From Fallopia convolvulus (lineage: Eukaryota; Streptophyta; Magnoliopsida; Caryophyllales; Polygonaceae): DNA of 64,000 nucleotides. Below the pieces are notes generated by a model that searched no databases, had not been told where the DNA came from, and saw only the letters and a program-made list of their open reading frames with translations. This document shows positions 22,943-34,841 of this stretch, piece after piece; the stretch's first letter is position 1; each line of letters starts with the position of its first letter. Location of the stretch: contig OZ024734.1 of the NCBI GenBank assembly GCA_964016875.1, positions 51,876,622 through 51,940,621 on the forward strand, given 5' to 3'. Made by a program: the position numbers and the translations under genes.

Positions 22943-23082
22943 CCACTAACAAATTAGTGGTCGTCCTAGAGCATCCTGTCGGATGAGGGTATTATTATTA
23001 TTATTATTTTGATAAGGAAAGAGATTAAGGTGACCACTAACAAATTAGTGGTCGTCCTAGAGCATCCTGTCGGATGAGGGTA
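22943..23082. repeat. 49-bp direct repeat around an (ATT)n tract
   Basis: The sequence from CCACTAACAAATTAGTGG to GGATGAGGGTA occurs at 22943-22991 and 23034-23082 with no differences seen. The repeat contains a palindrome (CCACTAA-CAAA-TTAGTGG). An ATT microsatellite (22992-23009) lies between. Read on the minus strand this is the 3' end of the LINE coding region followed by an (AAT)n tail and a second copy of the coding end. Confidence 0.85.
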
Positions 23083-24420
23083 GGTAAACCCGAATCGACT
23101 GCAAGCGGGATAGAGGAGACACGTCTGAAGGATCCAACGATGAAGTCCGCCACAGAATTGCTCTCACGGAACACATGAGAAATACTCCAATCCTGGAACC
23201 GGGCAAGCAAGCAGTGGATGTCCGAACGCAACAGCTCAATCTCCCACGGGCATCGTCAGTCACCAAGAACGACCTTGACTAGCTGCAAATTATCGCCTTC
23301 AATCTGGATCCGGGGAATGCCACGTCTGATGGCCTCGAGAAGTCCCTGGCACAAGGCGATGGTCTCGAAGATTAGAACAGACTGCCAACCAATCAGTCCT
23401 CCATCAAAATGGATGGGGAAGCCACCAAAGTCCATGAGAATAAACCCGAAAGAGGCTACGCCATCTGCACACACTGCACCATCAAAATTCAATTTAATAT
23501 AATCTCTCTTGGGTATTGCCCACTTAGCAAGCTTCCTTCCTTCTCCAACTCTCGCCCAGTAAGTGCGGGGGTTGTGGAGATCAGAGACACCTGCAGGTTT
23601 TCAATCTCTAACCTGATTTCGAGTAAACTCGGTAAGGTTATCGGCATTATTCAAGTTTGTTTCGTTGTTGTTGTCAAAGACTCTCTTATTTCTAGAGAAC
23701 CACAGGCTCCACCAAGTGTTGGTAAGGAGTTCCAATTCCTCTTTTGTTGTAATTGTCCTAATTTTCTCTAGGACCTGGTGTGGTTTTTTGTCATTCGGGG
23801 ATACTTGGTCGACAATCCAACATAGTTTTAGGCTTGTGGAATTAAGAGTCGCCCTAGTAAGGGGGCATGAGAGTAAGATGTGATTTGTGTCTTCAAACTG
23901 GTTGTTACACACTTCACAACCTTATGGTATCGGAATATGGTTGGCAACGAGCCTCGTTTTGGTTGGTAGGCCGTTTCGTGCCACATTCCATAGGAAATTC
24001 TTCATTTTGGGAGGGATGTTGAGTTTGTTAATCCATTATAGGTTAGGTTCACCCTTGGATTGGTGGATCCATTGCATAATCGAATGGGTAGAGTACCAAC
24101 CATTTTTACTTGGTTGTCAATACAATCTATTTGGGATTTTATTAATGAGATTAATAATTTTGGAGATTTTTTCGAGGTCATCATGATTAACAACCTCACT
24201 TAATTTTTTAATGTTCCATGAATTTTCATCACGGAGGTATGCTTCAACATGCTCCTCCCGATTAATGAGGGTTTCGACCTCACTTTTTGGGCTAAGAGGA
24301 CCATTGTCGATCCAGTTATCTTTCCAAAATTGAATGGTTTTCCCATCGCTCACTTGCCAAATGAGACCCTTAACGAACAGGTCTCTTAAGCTTAAGAGTT
24401 TGGACCACTGCCATGGGATT
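23037..24420 (-). mobile_element. 5'-truncated LINE relic with RNase H domain
   Basis: Minus-strand fragments in order: post-RT segment (24353-24117, SDGKTIQFWKDNWIDNGPLS), zinc-binding RT tail (23912-23601, QFEDTNHILLSCPL and WWSLWFSRNKRVF), and a plant-type RNase H (23492-23256, NFDGAVCADG and IEGDNLQLV; 23231-23037, SHVFRESNSVADF). This is the C-terminal half of an L1-type plant LINE ORF2. The endonuclease and RT core are missing and frames are broken. The end lies near 23010, where an AAT-rich tail is seen on the minus strand. Confidence 0.85.
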
Positions 24421-24924
24421 GGAGAGATATTTATTATATTAGTTAAGGTTTTCTTTGTTTTTTTTAGTTTTTGTTTTTAGGGGAGAGCCGGACAGAACAA
24501 AGGTGCATTCGTACTTGGTTTTCACGAAGTAATTGGCCACTATTTGAAGAATTCGTTTGGCGTTTCAAGTTCTAACCCATACTTGAATTACCTATATTAT
24601 GAGACTAAGTTTTTTTAATCTTCATTCTATTTGCATAATTCATATTTGTTGATGGCTAGATTATCTATTATGATTTATGTCTTCAATCATACTTGGCTAA
24701 ATTTCTAGTTCTAGGGTTTTGGTGATCGATTCAATGTGTATTTAATTAAAATTATATTCTTTGTCTGAATTGAAATATATTTGATTCGATCCTTAGTTGC
24801 GTTATGTCTTAATTGCTTTTGCATATAAGATTCCTATTAGGGGTTGAGATCGACAAGAGATCGGTATAAGTTAGTGAATTTATAAAAGCTAGAAAAGAAT
24901 GGAGACTAAATTAACTAAGACAAG

Positions 24925-26470
24925 TGTTGCTGGCTAATATATCAGACAAAATTACGGCAATCCTGACACTCAAAAATTTTATACAAGACAGATTATATTG
25001 GGCACCAAGTAAAAATAAATGGTTTTCAACAGATTCAACCATCTTACTTATAAAAAAGATCGATAGCCTCACCAAGCCTAGATCATTGGATTTGGAAAAT
25101 GGACACCCAACCAAAAGTTAAGAAATTCTTATGGAAAATGAATAATAATGGACTGCTTACTCTTGAGAGTTGTCTCACATCTGAAATTGGGAACTATAAA
25201 GCCTAGTATATAACCTAATGAGCTACTTCACCCATTGCCATGTGATTTTGGGTTGGAACCTCATTGAACTTGTATGCTAGGCCCGTTATACGCACGATCT
25301 CCATAATATCTGCCCACCAGACTTTAATATTGTATCAGAGAAGGTTTCGGTGTAGGCTTATTTCCTGCATTCTTCTTCGGGCTTGACGGCTTCATGGGCC
25401 CGTTTAGGCAGTCTGCCCAATATAGAAGCGACCAAGTCCCAATAGTGGTAGCTCATTAAGCTTGTATGTTAGGCTCGTTACACGCACGACCCTCAAATTA
25501 TCGGCCCACCAAACTTTAATATGGTATCAGAGCTTGTTCAATCTAGGTTTAGATTCCTGGTCTAATAGGTTAGCCGGCCTTAAGGCATGAACGTCAAGTT
25601 GCAACTGACATATTGCGGGGCCAAGCAGTTGCACTTGAGGGTGTGTGTGGAAGAAAGACTTCCCACATCGGAAAATTAAAAGATACTTGCCCAACATATA
25701 TACTCTTGAATTACTCCTCCTATTGCCAATTGGTTTTAGGATGGAACCCCTACGGGCTTACGTGTTGGGCCGAACACGCATATGCACACGAACCGACGTG
25801 TGTATCACCACGTCATATTGGCCCACCGGACACTTCAATACCTACAAAGACTAGATTACAAGAGAAACATACAGGATGTCTGATGTGCAACTACATAAAT
25901 GAGAACACAAAACATCTATTTATAAATCGTCCACACTTAAGAGATAACGAAGCAAATCAACCCGAAAACGGGACAAATTCTATGCAATTACGATACAAAT
26001 AATAAAACATCTCTATTCATCAACGAGTTAAGACATCGATTGGGAGAAAATGAATTTACAAAATTGGCTTCCATATGGTGCTCTATATGGAACCAAAGAA
26101 ACAGACATGTATTTCAACAAGCACCAAACTACTTCATTCTGAATTTAGCGCAATATACCAAGCACCAAATATCAGTTTGGGAAAGAACTAAGCATTGGAA
26201 TGAAGAGGTAAATGATGATAATGATATGAAAAGACCCAAAAATAGAACAACAACAGAACTAAAGCATTGGAGATGACCGTCACAAAATTTATATAAGATT
26301 AACTTTAAGGGATCGAAGTACATAGAAATAGTGCATCTACAAGATATGTGACCAGGGACGAAAATGCTAGAGTAATTAGCTTGGGGGAGCCATCACATAT
26401 GAAGGAATATCACTATTATACACATCAACTTTTGCCCTAAGAAATGGAATCCAAAAAAAACAAAACAAAT
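24925..26470 (+). mobile_element. LINE relic on the plus strand, split by a TRIM-like insertion
   Basis: Fragments at 24924-25190 (DRLYWAPSKNKWFSTDST, then a VKKFLWKMNNN-like stretch) and after the insertion at 25860-26276 (TGCLMCNYINENTKHLF; IWCSIWNQRNRHVFQQ) and about 26330-26400 (RYVTRDENARVISLG) match the zinc-binding and RNase H portions of plant LINE ORF2. They are interrupted by LTR-like sequence at about 25190-25855. Stops and frameshifts make it a pseudogene. Confidence 0.75.
25190..25855 (+). mobile_element. TRIM/LARD-like LTR remnants nested in the LINE
   Basis: Three diverged segments share an LTR-like end ('CTTGTATG.TAGGC..GTTA.ACGCACGA' then 'GCCCACC.GACTTTAAT'). Two are followed by a primer-binding-site-like (T)GTATCAGAG or TGGTATCAGAGC (about 25331 and 25523), which matches the initiator-Met tRNA end used by many plant LTR elements. 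CCCACATCGGAAAA near 25662 is a common start region of such small LTRs. There is no coding capacity. It sits between two halves of the LINE relic, so it inserted later. Exact LTR edges were not resolved. Confidence 0.6.
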
Positions 26471-26530
26471 GAGATTATGAAAAATCAAAATTGAAGGCGC
26501 TAAAATAAAAAGGTTTTGCTATTAATCGCC

Positions 26531-27232
26531 CGGGGAGATAAATAAGATCCCAAAAGTAGAAATTTGTCTACTTAAAATTATTAGAAAGAAAATCTTTTCC
26601 TAACAAACAAATCAGAAAATCTAAAATCCAATTAATTGATATTGTATTTTTTTTACTCATGAATCTTCCCCATATATATTCTTTTCTAATTAAGTTAAAT
26701 AATTTTTAAAATTTCCATTGAAAATAGAATAGTGTATATCCAATATTTATATCAAAAAACCAACATACACGTATAAAACATTAAGTACACTATAAAATTG
26801 ATCAATTACATTTAATCAAAAGATCCTTATGTAACACACTAACAATTAACTCCCAGTACATACACTAGTATATATCATAGTATTAAAATACCAAAATTAA
26901 CTCCCAGTACATACGGTAGTAACTAGTAGTCCATATCATAGTATTAAACTACCAAATATTAATAGATTATTTAAATAAATCTCGAAAAAAATCACACATA
27001 AATAATTGAACTTTTTCATATGCGCACATGTAAATGAAATAATAGGACTATGGAAGAGAAGAAATTTGTTTCATAATTAATTAAATAAATTTCAAATTTG
27101 TTGACTTGTTTTTTTTTTGGAAGTTAGATTTGTAGATTTTTTTGTTTAGGATTTTTTTTTTTAATTTGAATAGGTAGAACTATAAAATTCAAGAAGATAA
27201 ATTTCTATTTTGGGATCTTATTTATCGCCCCG
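26531..27232. mobile_element. Non-autonomous TIR element, about 700 bp
   Basis: The left end CGGGGAGATAAATAAGATCC and the right end (inverse reads CGGGGCGATAAATAAGATCC) form inverted repeats of about 40 bp with few mismatches. The interior is AT-rich and includes a diverged direct repeat (TAACTCCCAGTACATAC at about 26848 and 26899). No target duplication was found and no protein. Confidence 0.65.
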
Positions 27233-27272
27233 AGGACAACAAATAACAAGATATAAATGGGACGATAGGAAA

Positions 27273-27926
27273 TCTACTATATATATAAAAGCAATAAGGT
27301 TTGGAGCCTTCACGTTGCGCCACCTCAGCTTTTTCCATGTGTCGTTTCGATAATACGCCATCTTGGATTTTGCCACATGTCACATTTTCCTTAAGCCATG
27401 CCATTATATTTTTTACACGTCATATACCACGTCATATTATATTCTGCCATATCATTAACATGTCATATTTAACTATAATTAATAAATAACAAATAATTCA
27501 AATAAAAAACTACAATGATTATATATGACAATTTATAACAAAATCAAGAAGAATTTTAGGCAATTTATGTACAACCACTATATCAAGCCATATCAATATA
27601 TATTCTTTCCAACTTTTCAATTAAATAATGAATTGGAAATTATAAAAGAGTATATTTGTTTGATTGAATTCATAATTTTTATAATAACATTTGATTTTAT
27701 ATGTGAAATATCTTCTTACTACATTTTTTCAAATTTTAAACTTAATAACCTAAATTTAATTTGTTTTATTTGATTTTAAAAAACAAAATAATTTTTATAC
27801 ATATTACGGACAACAAATTATTTACATAAAATTTTATACTATATTTTTATTTATTAATATCTTTTTTTATAATACATCTAAAAAACATCGAGTCATAGTC
27901 GTGCATGACACGATGGGGTCAACTAG
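27273..27926 (+). mobile_element. Non-autonomous Helitron (Hel-3)
   Basis: Starts TCTACTATATATATAAAAGC after A (27272) and ends CTAG (27923-27926) before T. A weaker hairpin, TCGTG-CATGA-CACGA, precedes the end. It is 654 bp, same family as Hel-1. Confidence 0.87.
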
Positions 27927-28873
27927 TTAAAATAATTATATCTACATGTTAATGTCACTCCATTGGTTTGTGTTTGTGGAAATCTAAAATATGAATAGTC
28001 AATTTCAAACCATCAAGTGATCAAGACCATTAAAAACTTCAAATTTCCATCCGAAAATATGTTACCCCTATAAAGTGAACTTTCTAATTTTTACCTTAAA
28101 AAAACAACGGTGAGTAACCGAATATACCAATCCACTTGTCTAGTTGGCTGGCTTTAGGTTGGCAAAATATGTCTACATTCATTGAATCTAGTGGACTCTA
28201 CGTTTTCACTTGTTACCAACCAACCCATGGGCAAAGTCCAATATCAGCTTTCACACAAGATCTGCGAAAATACAGCAAAAAATATACCCAAACGAGGACA
28301 TTAACGCAGAATTTGGGAACTACTCTACATATGTCCAGGTTCAATGAACCTGGTGAGCTCTCCCATAAGTTCATCTTTGTTGTATGTATACATAATACTC
28401 CAACTTCAACATGCATCATCTTCATGCTTAAGAATCAAGTAAACCACTTAACGTCATTATATGAATCTATCAACAAATTCTAAACTTTGAATAAATAAAC
28501 ATATATTATGTGACTATATGTTGAAAAAACAGTCAATTTAAGTCGATTTTTCGGACGTTCTTTATAATATTATAATTTATTTTATTTTATATTATATAAT
28601 TAAATAAAATATTACAACCATGATATCATAAAATAATAGAGGACTTTATAAAAAAAAGGAATAGAGGACAAAAAAATCATTAGTTAAAATTCCTTGTTGA
28701 TCCATTCAAAGGTTCAAAAATCATGTATGTTATTGTTAGGCGATGTATATGCATAACAAATGAGCATGAGTCATGACATAAGCAAATCGACATACGTGGC
28801 AAGCCTGTAACTCAACCTCAAAACCAAGTGGGGCCCACCACCGCTATCCCCTTATTCTAATCCCTAATTTCTG
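27927..28873. other. Intergenic region upstream of the GGCT gene
   Basis: AT-rich DNA with no supported coding region. A 115-codon open frame at 28136-28483 has no recognisable family and ordinary non-coding composition. Confidence 0.5.
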
Positions 28874-28880
28874 TATAAAT
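28874..28880 (+). promoter_or_regulatory. TATA box of the GGCT gene
   Basis: TATAAAT is followed about 30 bp later by a leader that becomes CT- and GC-richer. Transcription is expected near 28905. Confidence 0.7.
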
Positions 28881-28904
28881 ACTCCTTCGGAAAACTCTCA
28901 CATA

Positions 28905-30245
28905 CCTAACCAAACGCCATAGCCGGCCCGCGGAGTACTCGAGAAATAGTCCTCGGCCGAAGGGAGATTCTCACATTGTTGCCAAATTTAGGGTTTTCGC
29001 AGGTTTCCAGATTTGATCTGCGTCTCCATCACCGTCGAATCGAATCCCTTTCGGAAACCACTTTTATCGCGCATCCCTCCCAGGCGAAGAATCTGCGAGG
29101 CATTTGCGGGGCTGAATCTGATCCTCGTTCCTTGTAAGCTTTAGCTCTGCTTAAATATTTCTTGTATTTTGCTGTTTTCCTTTCCCTGATTATATAAGGT
29201 TGGTTTTAGCTCTTTCGTAATCGGATTTGACTAGGTTCTGACATCAATGGCATGATTTGTGTTGTAATAATCGGCGGAGCCGACTTTTTTAAGTAGTTGA
29301 AAACTTGAAATTAGATCCAAGAGATTTCTGCGATTTCGTCTGATTAATTTTGTAAATCATCTGTAATTTGGATTGTGTCTATAAATCTCTTTTAGGCTCT
29401 GAATGAACCAATGAAGTATATTTAGGGGCGGAAGAAATCGTTGTATAGAGGATGAACTTATAAATTGACGTTTTTGGTAATTTTTGTCACTTTCTACAAG
29501 ACGCCCAGAATGTGAATGGCTAGGGTTCGGAATCAATCATCTGGCTGTAAAATGATGTATAATACAAGTATTTGCCCAATTGTCTGTGCCCACCAAACTT
29601 GATTAGATAAGATTTCCCCAATTGCCAGTACACCTACCACTAAAAAAAGGTTTCTTTTGGAGCTGCATATTTCTTTTTGTTGTTTTTTCCCTCAACTACG
29701 TTGTTCTGTCATGAGTGCAAATCTTGTTTAGACTTGATTAGCCTTTGACTGTGATATCTATGAAGGAAATATCTGGATGTTTGCTTCTATATAACTTTTT
29801 GGAGGACAAAGGGGGAGCCATTGGTTGACTAGTTGCCTTCTTGTGGAGTTAATGCTTTCTAAGTGTACATGTTCAAAGCCTGACAGTGCTTCTTCATGCG
29901 TCTTCTTTTTTTGACTGGAGAAAATTTAAATACAGAATGCTTTAGAAGTAGTCAACTTCTTAAAAAACTACATGTTCACGTTGGTTTTCATTGAAATGGA
30001 ATTCTATCTTGACTCTTAATTTCCCATTGGGCCACTTTTGTCAAGTGTCAACTTAGACTTTGTCAGCTTGTTTAAGGAATAATCATATTATTAATTTCAT
30101 TTTTCTGATATTGCTTTGCTTTTTTATATCCTAGATTCTCCTTTTTGGTTTTCATATGCTTATCTTCTTTCTCTGTTTTTTTGTCTTGTGGTGGTGGTGG
30201 TGATTTGTGAAATTTTGTTTGGAAATTCAATTTCATTTTCCCCAG
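28905..30245 (+). other. GGCT leader exon and long 5' UTR intron
   Basis: A leader exon of about 230 bp ends at 29133 (CCTT|GTAAGC). An intron of about 1.1 kb (29134-30245) ends TTTTCCCCAG, 13 bp before the start codon. Introns in this position often raise expression in plants. The transcription start is inferred from the TATA box. Confidence 0.7.
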
Positions 30246-30258
30246 TGTATCTGCAACC

Positions 30259-31916
30259 ATGGTGTTCTGGATTTTTGGCTATGGTTCATTGGTGTGGAAC
30301 CCTGGATTCAAATATGACGAAAAGGTGATTGGTTACATCAAGGATTATAGGCGGACTTTTGATCTTGGTAAGCTGCTGCATATACTTCCTTATTTGACAT
30401 CATTGGTTATAAACATTTTTCTATAGCAAAATTACGTGTACTTGCTCTCACTGGAATATCTTCGAATATAACATTCTAATGGTAAATTTGGTGTCAATGT
30501 TTCTTTTCCAGCATGTATTGATCATCGTGGTACGCCTGAACATCCAGCAAGGACTTGTGCTTTGGAATATCATCCAGGGTCCATCTGTGTAAGTGCAAGC
30601 GCAAATTATATCTTATATTTCCATGTGCCAATAATGTTAACAAAACAAGCCCCTCTCATCAAGAGGATTATGTCATGTAACTAGATTATACATTTATTTA
30701 TTTCTCATTGTATGACTTGTGTCCCCTTTTCTCCAGTGGGGTGCTGCATACTGTGTGCGAGGAGGCCCTGAAATTGAGAAGGCAGCAATGGAGGTAACTG
30801 ATTCTGACATTTATTGATTTCATTTTTCCTCTTGCGCATGAACTTATCAATGCATCATTTGGAACGAGACAGTATACTGCATACTAATTACCATAAAACA
30901 ATGATAAGATAGTAACACCGTCTCTTAACTTGCATATGACTTGTGGAACTTGGGCTTCTGATGAAATAGTAACCCCTCCTTGGCTGAATCTTAATATGAT
31001 ATTTCTTGGGATTATGCTGCAGTACTTGGAGCGTAGAGAGTGTGAATACGATCTTAAAATTCATGTTGACTTCTACAAGGTAGCATTTCAAGCCATGCTT
31101 TCCTCGACTCTTTCTTCATTTTTTCTTTATTTTTGTGCCTTTGTTGACCCTTGTTCCTCACTTGTTCATCCTTGACTTGTTACAGGAAGGAGAAGATTTA
31201 GAGCCAACAATAACAGAAGTCATTGTGTAAGTTCACCCCTTTCATTTTCTTGATATGCTCAATAATATATGTAAAAAAATATTGTCCTTTCAAATCCATA
31301 TTTGTAGAGATGCTTCTATGCAGATTTCCCTGTCCTGAATTCTCTCTTTTGTTTATCTACAGATTCATGGCCACTCCAGACAAAGCAAACAAGTACTATC
31401 TAGGCCCGGCACCTCTAGAAGAAATGGCTAGGTAATGAAACCAGTATCTCTTGTATCCTGGTACAAAACCAGTATCTCTTGTATCCTGGTACAAAATTCT
31501 CATCTCTCATTTCTGAATGCACAGGCAAATTGCAACCGCATTTGGTCCATGCGGTAATAACAGAGATTATCTTTTCTTGCTTGAGAAGGCCATGAATGCT
31601 ATTGGTAAGCCACCATTCCTTTGTAGACACCCTAAAAAAATGAAATCTAGTACAATGTTTCCATATAAGGGTTAGCAAAACCATATTATTTTCATGAACC
31701 TAGCCTAAAGCAATATGATTAAATGCCTTTTCAGATCATGATGATGACATGGTGATTGAACTCGCCAATGAGGTGAGGAAGGTACTTGGCGTTCCTAACA
31801 CAGTAGTGCTCAAGGAGAAGAAGTTAGTCACCGGCATCAGCCCGACAATCAAAGCCCATCATATTTCATCCCTTCCACTTCATCCTCTTCAAGAGGCTGT
31901 CACCATGGACTCGTAA
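30259..31916 (+). CDS. Gamma-glutamylcyclotransferase, ChaC/GGCT2 type
   Basis: Eight coding exons with GT-AG junctions: 30259-30367, 30512-30588, 30737-30793, 31023-31079, 31186-31226, 31363-31431, 31525-31604 and 31735-31916. All phases join cleanly into 223 codons. The protein begins MVFWIFGYGSLVWNPGF; GYGSL is the ChaC-family loop that binds the gamma-glutamyl group. ACIDHRGTPEHPARTC, ICWGAAYCVRGGPE, MEYLERRECEYD (carrying the expected catalytic Glu) and LGPAPLEEMARQIATA closely follow the Arabidopsis GGCT2;1/GGCT2;2 pattern rather than GGCT2;3. These cytosolic enzymes cut glutathione and other gamma-glutamyl compounds to 5-oxoproline and recycle glutamate; in Arabidopsis members respond to heavy metals and sulfur starvation. 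The length matches the family. No damage is seen, so this is probably a working gene. The family call is strong; the exact orthologue is not resolved. Confidence 0.95.
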
Positions 31917-32390
31917 CAAGCGGAAAAGATTCTCTTCTATGGAATCTGTTACTGTTAGTGCTAGCTACTTAAGGTTCTTATTTCACATCTCTTACCGAGT
32001 TAACACGCTAAACTGACCCTTTATTTGTATTGTATTCCACCAAATTGTACGACGCTTTCTCTCGTCTACGAATATTTGAGAATCTCCATCAATTCCTCGG
32101 TGTAGGTCTAGTGTAGTTGGTTTGTTCCGTAATAATCTTGAGGCTAATTACAGCTAGCTAAAGTGGGAATGCACGGATGTAGTTGTTACAAGCAGTGTTT
32201 GTATTGCTGTCTTGGCCTCAAAGCTAAAGCTGAGGATGAGGATTGTTACCTGTTTTGTAACCCCCCATGGACTTATATTATATGGGCACTTTGTTTGAAC
32301 TTGAAAAGGGAAAGCTGAGATTATGTTTTATGTAGAGTTGTGTGTCTACAATCTTTTTTAATTGCGAATGTCCTGTCTTTTTTTTCTTCC
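31917..32390 (+). other. GGCT 3' UTR
   Basis: T-rich sequence after the TAA, without repeats, up to about 32390 where a dispersed repeat begins. Poly(A) position is not defined. Confidence 0.5.
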
Positions 32391-32395
32391 TGTTT

Positions 32396-32580
32396 ACTGG
32401 TTATTAAGCACTCTTTTTATACACGTTCTCCTTGTTCATGGTCATAAGTCATATCCGGTGCTATTTGCAAGATCTTTTGTGGCCCTTTTGTGAATGAAGA
32501 ATAATTCATTGATTATTAACCCCATTAGGTTACATTTAAGGGACAATAAGTATTTACTTGTAAGTTCTTGTTTTGGGTAT
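32396..32580. repeat. Dispersed repeat shared with MAPK-like 3' flanks
   Basis: The segment from TTAAGCACTCTTTTTATACAC through TTGTGGCCCTTTTGTGAATG to TTGATTATTAACC is clearly related to the DNA downstream of the MAPK-like copies (about 56160-56310 and 59980-60480). A shared dispersed element, or an old duplication, lies behind both loci. Confidence 0.65.
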
Positions 32581-32644
32581 TCAAGATGATCTTAACTAGT
32601 AAAGCTATCATTATTGGTCACATAAATGCCTCATTTTTTGTATG

Positions 32645-32835
32645 ATTTCTATCGATATCATTATATACCAAACATCGGATATATGTATCAATCATATCCA
32701 TACTCGTACTTAGTATTCAATATTGATTTCTATCAATATTGAAATAGATATCAATTTGATGTCGATATTATTATATACCAAACATCGGATATATGTATCA
32801 GTCATATCCATAGTCGTACTTGGTATTCACATCAG
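32645..32835. repeat. Diverged direct repeat, about 112-bp spacing
   Basis: TACCAAACATCGGATATATG followed by TATCA(A/G)TCATATCCATA occurs twice, at about 32667 and 32779. Non-coding. Confidence 0.75.
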
Positions 32836-32884
32836 GATACTGCTTAGACCATCTGCAATGCACAACAATAAAATGGATTCTTAA

Positions 32885-32904
32885 CCCCCCCCCCCCCCCC
32901 CCCC
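32885..32904. repeat. Poly(C) run followed by two telomere-like units
   Basis: Twenty consecutive C residues run into CTAACCCTAAACCC. The run length is prone to sequencing error. Confidence 0.9.
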
Positions 32905-33299
32905 TAACCCTAAACCCAATTTTCTCACTTCTCCACTTAATTTTAAAACACACTTTTACTTAATTCCTACAACCTCATTTCATTTCTCAAAATTCACTAC
33001 CTTTATTTACTCTTATCTTTACTTATTCAATCACACCATTTATAGGAAAAATGCACTACGAATTAGCAAAAGTGCATGCGGAGCATATTATAGGATAAGA
33101 GTTGGTTTCATTTGAACCAAACTCCTACTTATAAATTCAAAGTCATTATTTAATGATTTGTGTTGTTAATTATAAAGTTGAGAATTTTTTGGCTAAATAA
33201 TAAAAATAATGTTATTTTATTTTCTTATAAATGAGAAAAATAAACGTACAAGATTACATTATAACTTTGGAACTTATCCGAGAATTTATTAATCTTACC

Positions 33300-33737
33300 T
33301 AGAGTTGTTAAAAGTTGACCGAACCCGCTAACCCGACCTGAACCGTCCGATAATTTTAGGGTCAAGACCCGAAATCCGAAATCAACCGAACCCGATAAAA
33401 TCCGAAATCCGCTGGGTTGAAACCTAAAACCCGTTGGGTTGACCGATTTAGTATATTTATAGAATTTTTAAAATTTATTTTGAAAATTATAATATATTTT
33501 ATTATTAAAATAAATAAAAATAATTAATTATAATTAATTATTATTATTTAATTAAAAATTGAATTTAATAATCCTAAAAAAGGATATTTAGACCCGCTGG
33601 TCAACCCGACCCGATCGAAAACCCGCTATAACCCGACCCGATTGACACGTGACCCATAACAAAATCGAACCCGATTTAACCTAAACCCGATATGATAGAA
33701 CTCGAACCCACCCGACCCGACCCGATTGACCGGTCTA
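33300..33737. mobile_element. hAT-like MITE rich in ACCCGA motifs
   Basis: Begins TAGAGTTGTTAAAAGTTGACC and ends TTGACCGGTCTA. Flanks carry the same 8 bp, ATCTTACC (33292-33299 and 33738-33745). The interior is built from CCCGACCCG-type motifs on an AT-rich core. The 8-bp duplication fits hAT. Confidence 0.75.
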
Positions 33738-34006
33738 ATCTTACCCAATATATTTTTATGTAACGTAAATCGATTTGTTTTTAAATTAATTTTCACTAAG
33801 AATGTTTTAGAACCAAATTAGATATAAAATGACTATTTTTATTTTTAATCTTTTAATGATAAGATTTATATTTTTAAAAAATTGTATGTGGATTGGGCAG
33901 TTTTGTCGCAAAAAATAAAAAAAGGTAAGGGACTAATATATAATTTTTTTAAAGTGTGGAAATTTTGAGGATAAATTGCAAAATGACCCCGAAATATAGA
34001 ATATTC

Positions 34007-34288
34007 TATGGTTGAGCATCGGTTCAAAAACCGAACCGAACCAATAAAAACTGAACCAAATTGAAATCTGAAAATTCATTTATAGTGAAATGAAAACCAA
34101 ACCGAACTATTTCGGTTTTAGATAAATAGAAGGCTATTCTTTGAAAATTCAAACCGAACCAAAATTTAATCGAAACCGAACTTTGGAAAATTCATAAAAC
34201 GAAAACCGAATTGACTAAAAACGGTTTCGATTTGGGTTGGTCGGTTTGGCTTAAAATTTCGGTTTGAACCGACCCATGCTCAGCCCTG
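34007..34288. mobile_element. hAT-like MITE rich in CCGAA/TTCGG motifs
   Basis: The left end TATGGTTGAGCATCGGTTC and the right end (inverse CAGGGCTGAGCATGGGTCGG) are diverged inverted repeats. Flanks carry GAATATTC (33999-34006 and 34289-34296), an 8-bp target duplication. 282 bp, non-coding. Confidence 0.8.
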
Positions 34289-34841
34289 GAATATTCTGTG
34301 AGATTTGAAAAGATCAGGATATAGGGTGCAACCGAGTGAAAGATTATGATATTTAGTGTAATTTTTCCTAAACTAAAAATAAACTAGATACATTTCTTTA
34401 ATTGTTTCATTTTTATACTCACTACCTAATGAATCCTTATTCTCAAACATGTTTTTTAAGAAAATAAAATAAATACTTACAATAGCCTATTCATTTGTTA
34501 AGCAAATCAAATTTCTTTATTTCAAAATAAAATAAAGAACCATAATTATGTTTTAGAAAGTAAACGAAATATACAATATTATTATCGATTATCCACAATT
34601 TTATGTGCACAAGAATCATAGTAATCTAAATCTTAAAAAATAGTTAAAAAATAACCTAAAAAATAGTCAAATTAGGATGTGAAAGAAATTCATGTATCTA
34701 AAATAATATGCAATGATTAAATGATCAAATAATTTATATATGTATATTTTTAACATAATTTTTTGTTTTTTTAATACAATCAATTATAATATATCATAAC
34801 AAAATTAATTAATATGCTTAATCACATCACATGTTATGATA

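Noticed and set aside
28136..28483. 115-codon frame upstream of the GGCT gene
   Set aside because: No domain, no codon bias, no promoter, and surrounded by AT-rich intergenic DNA.
32890..32920. Interstitial telomere repeat
   Set aside because: Only about two CCCTAA-type units follow a poly(C) run, too short to call a telomeric tract.
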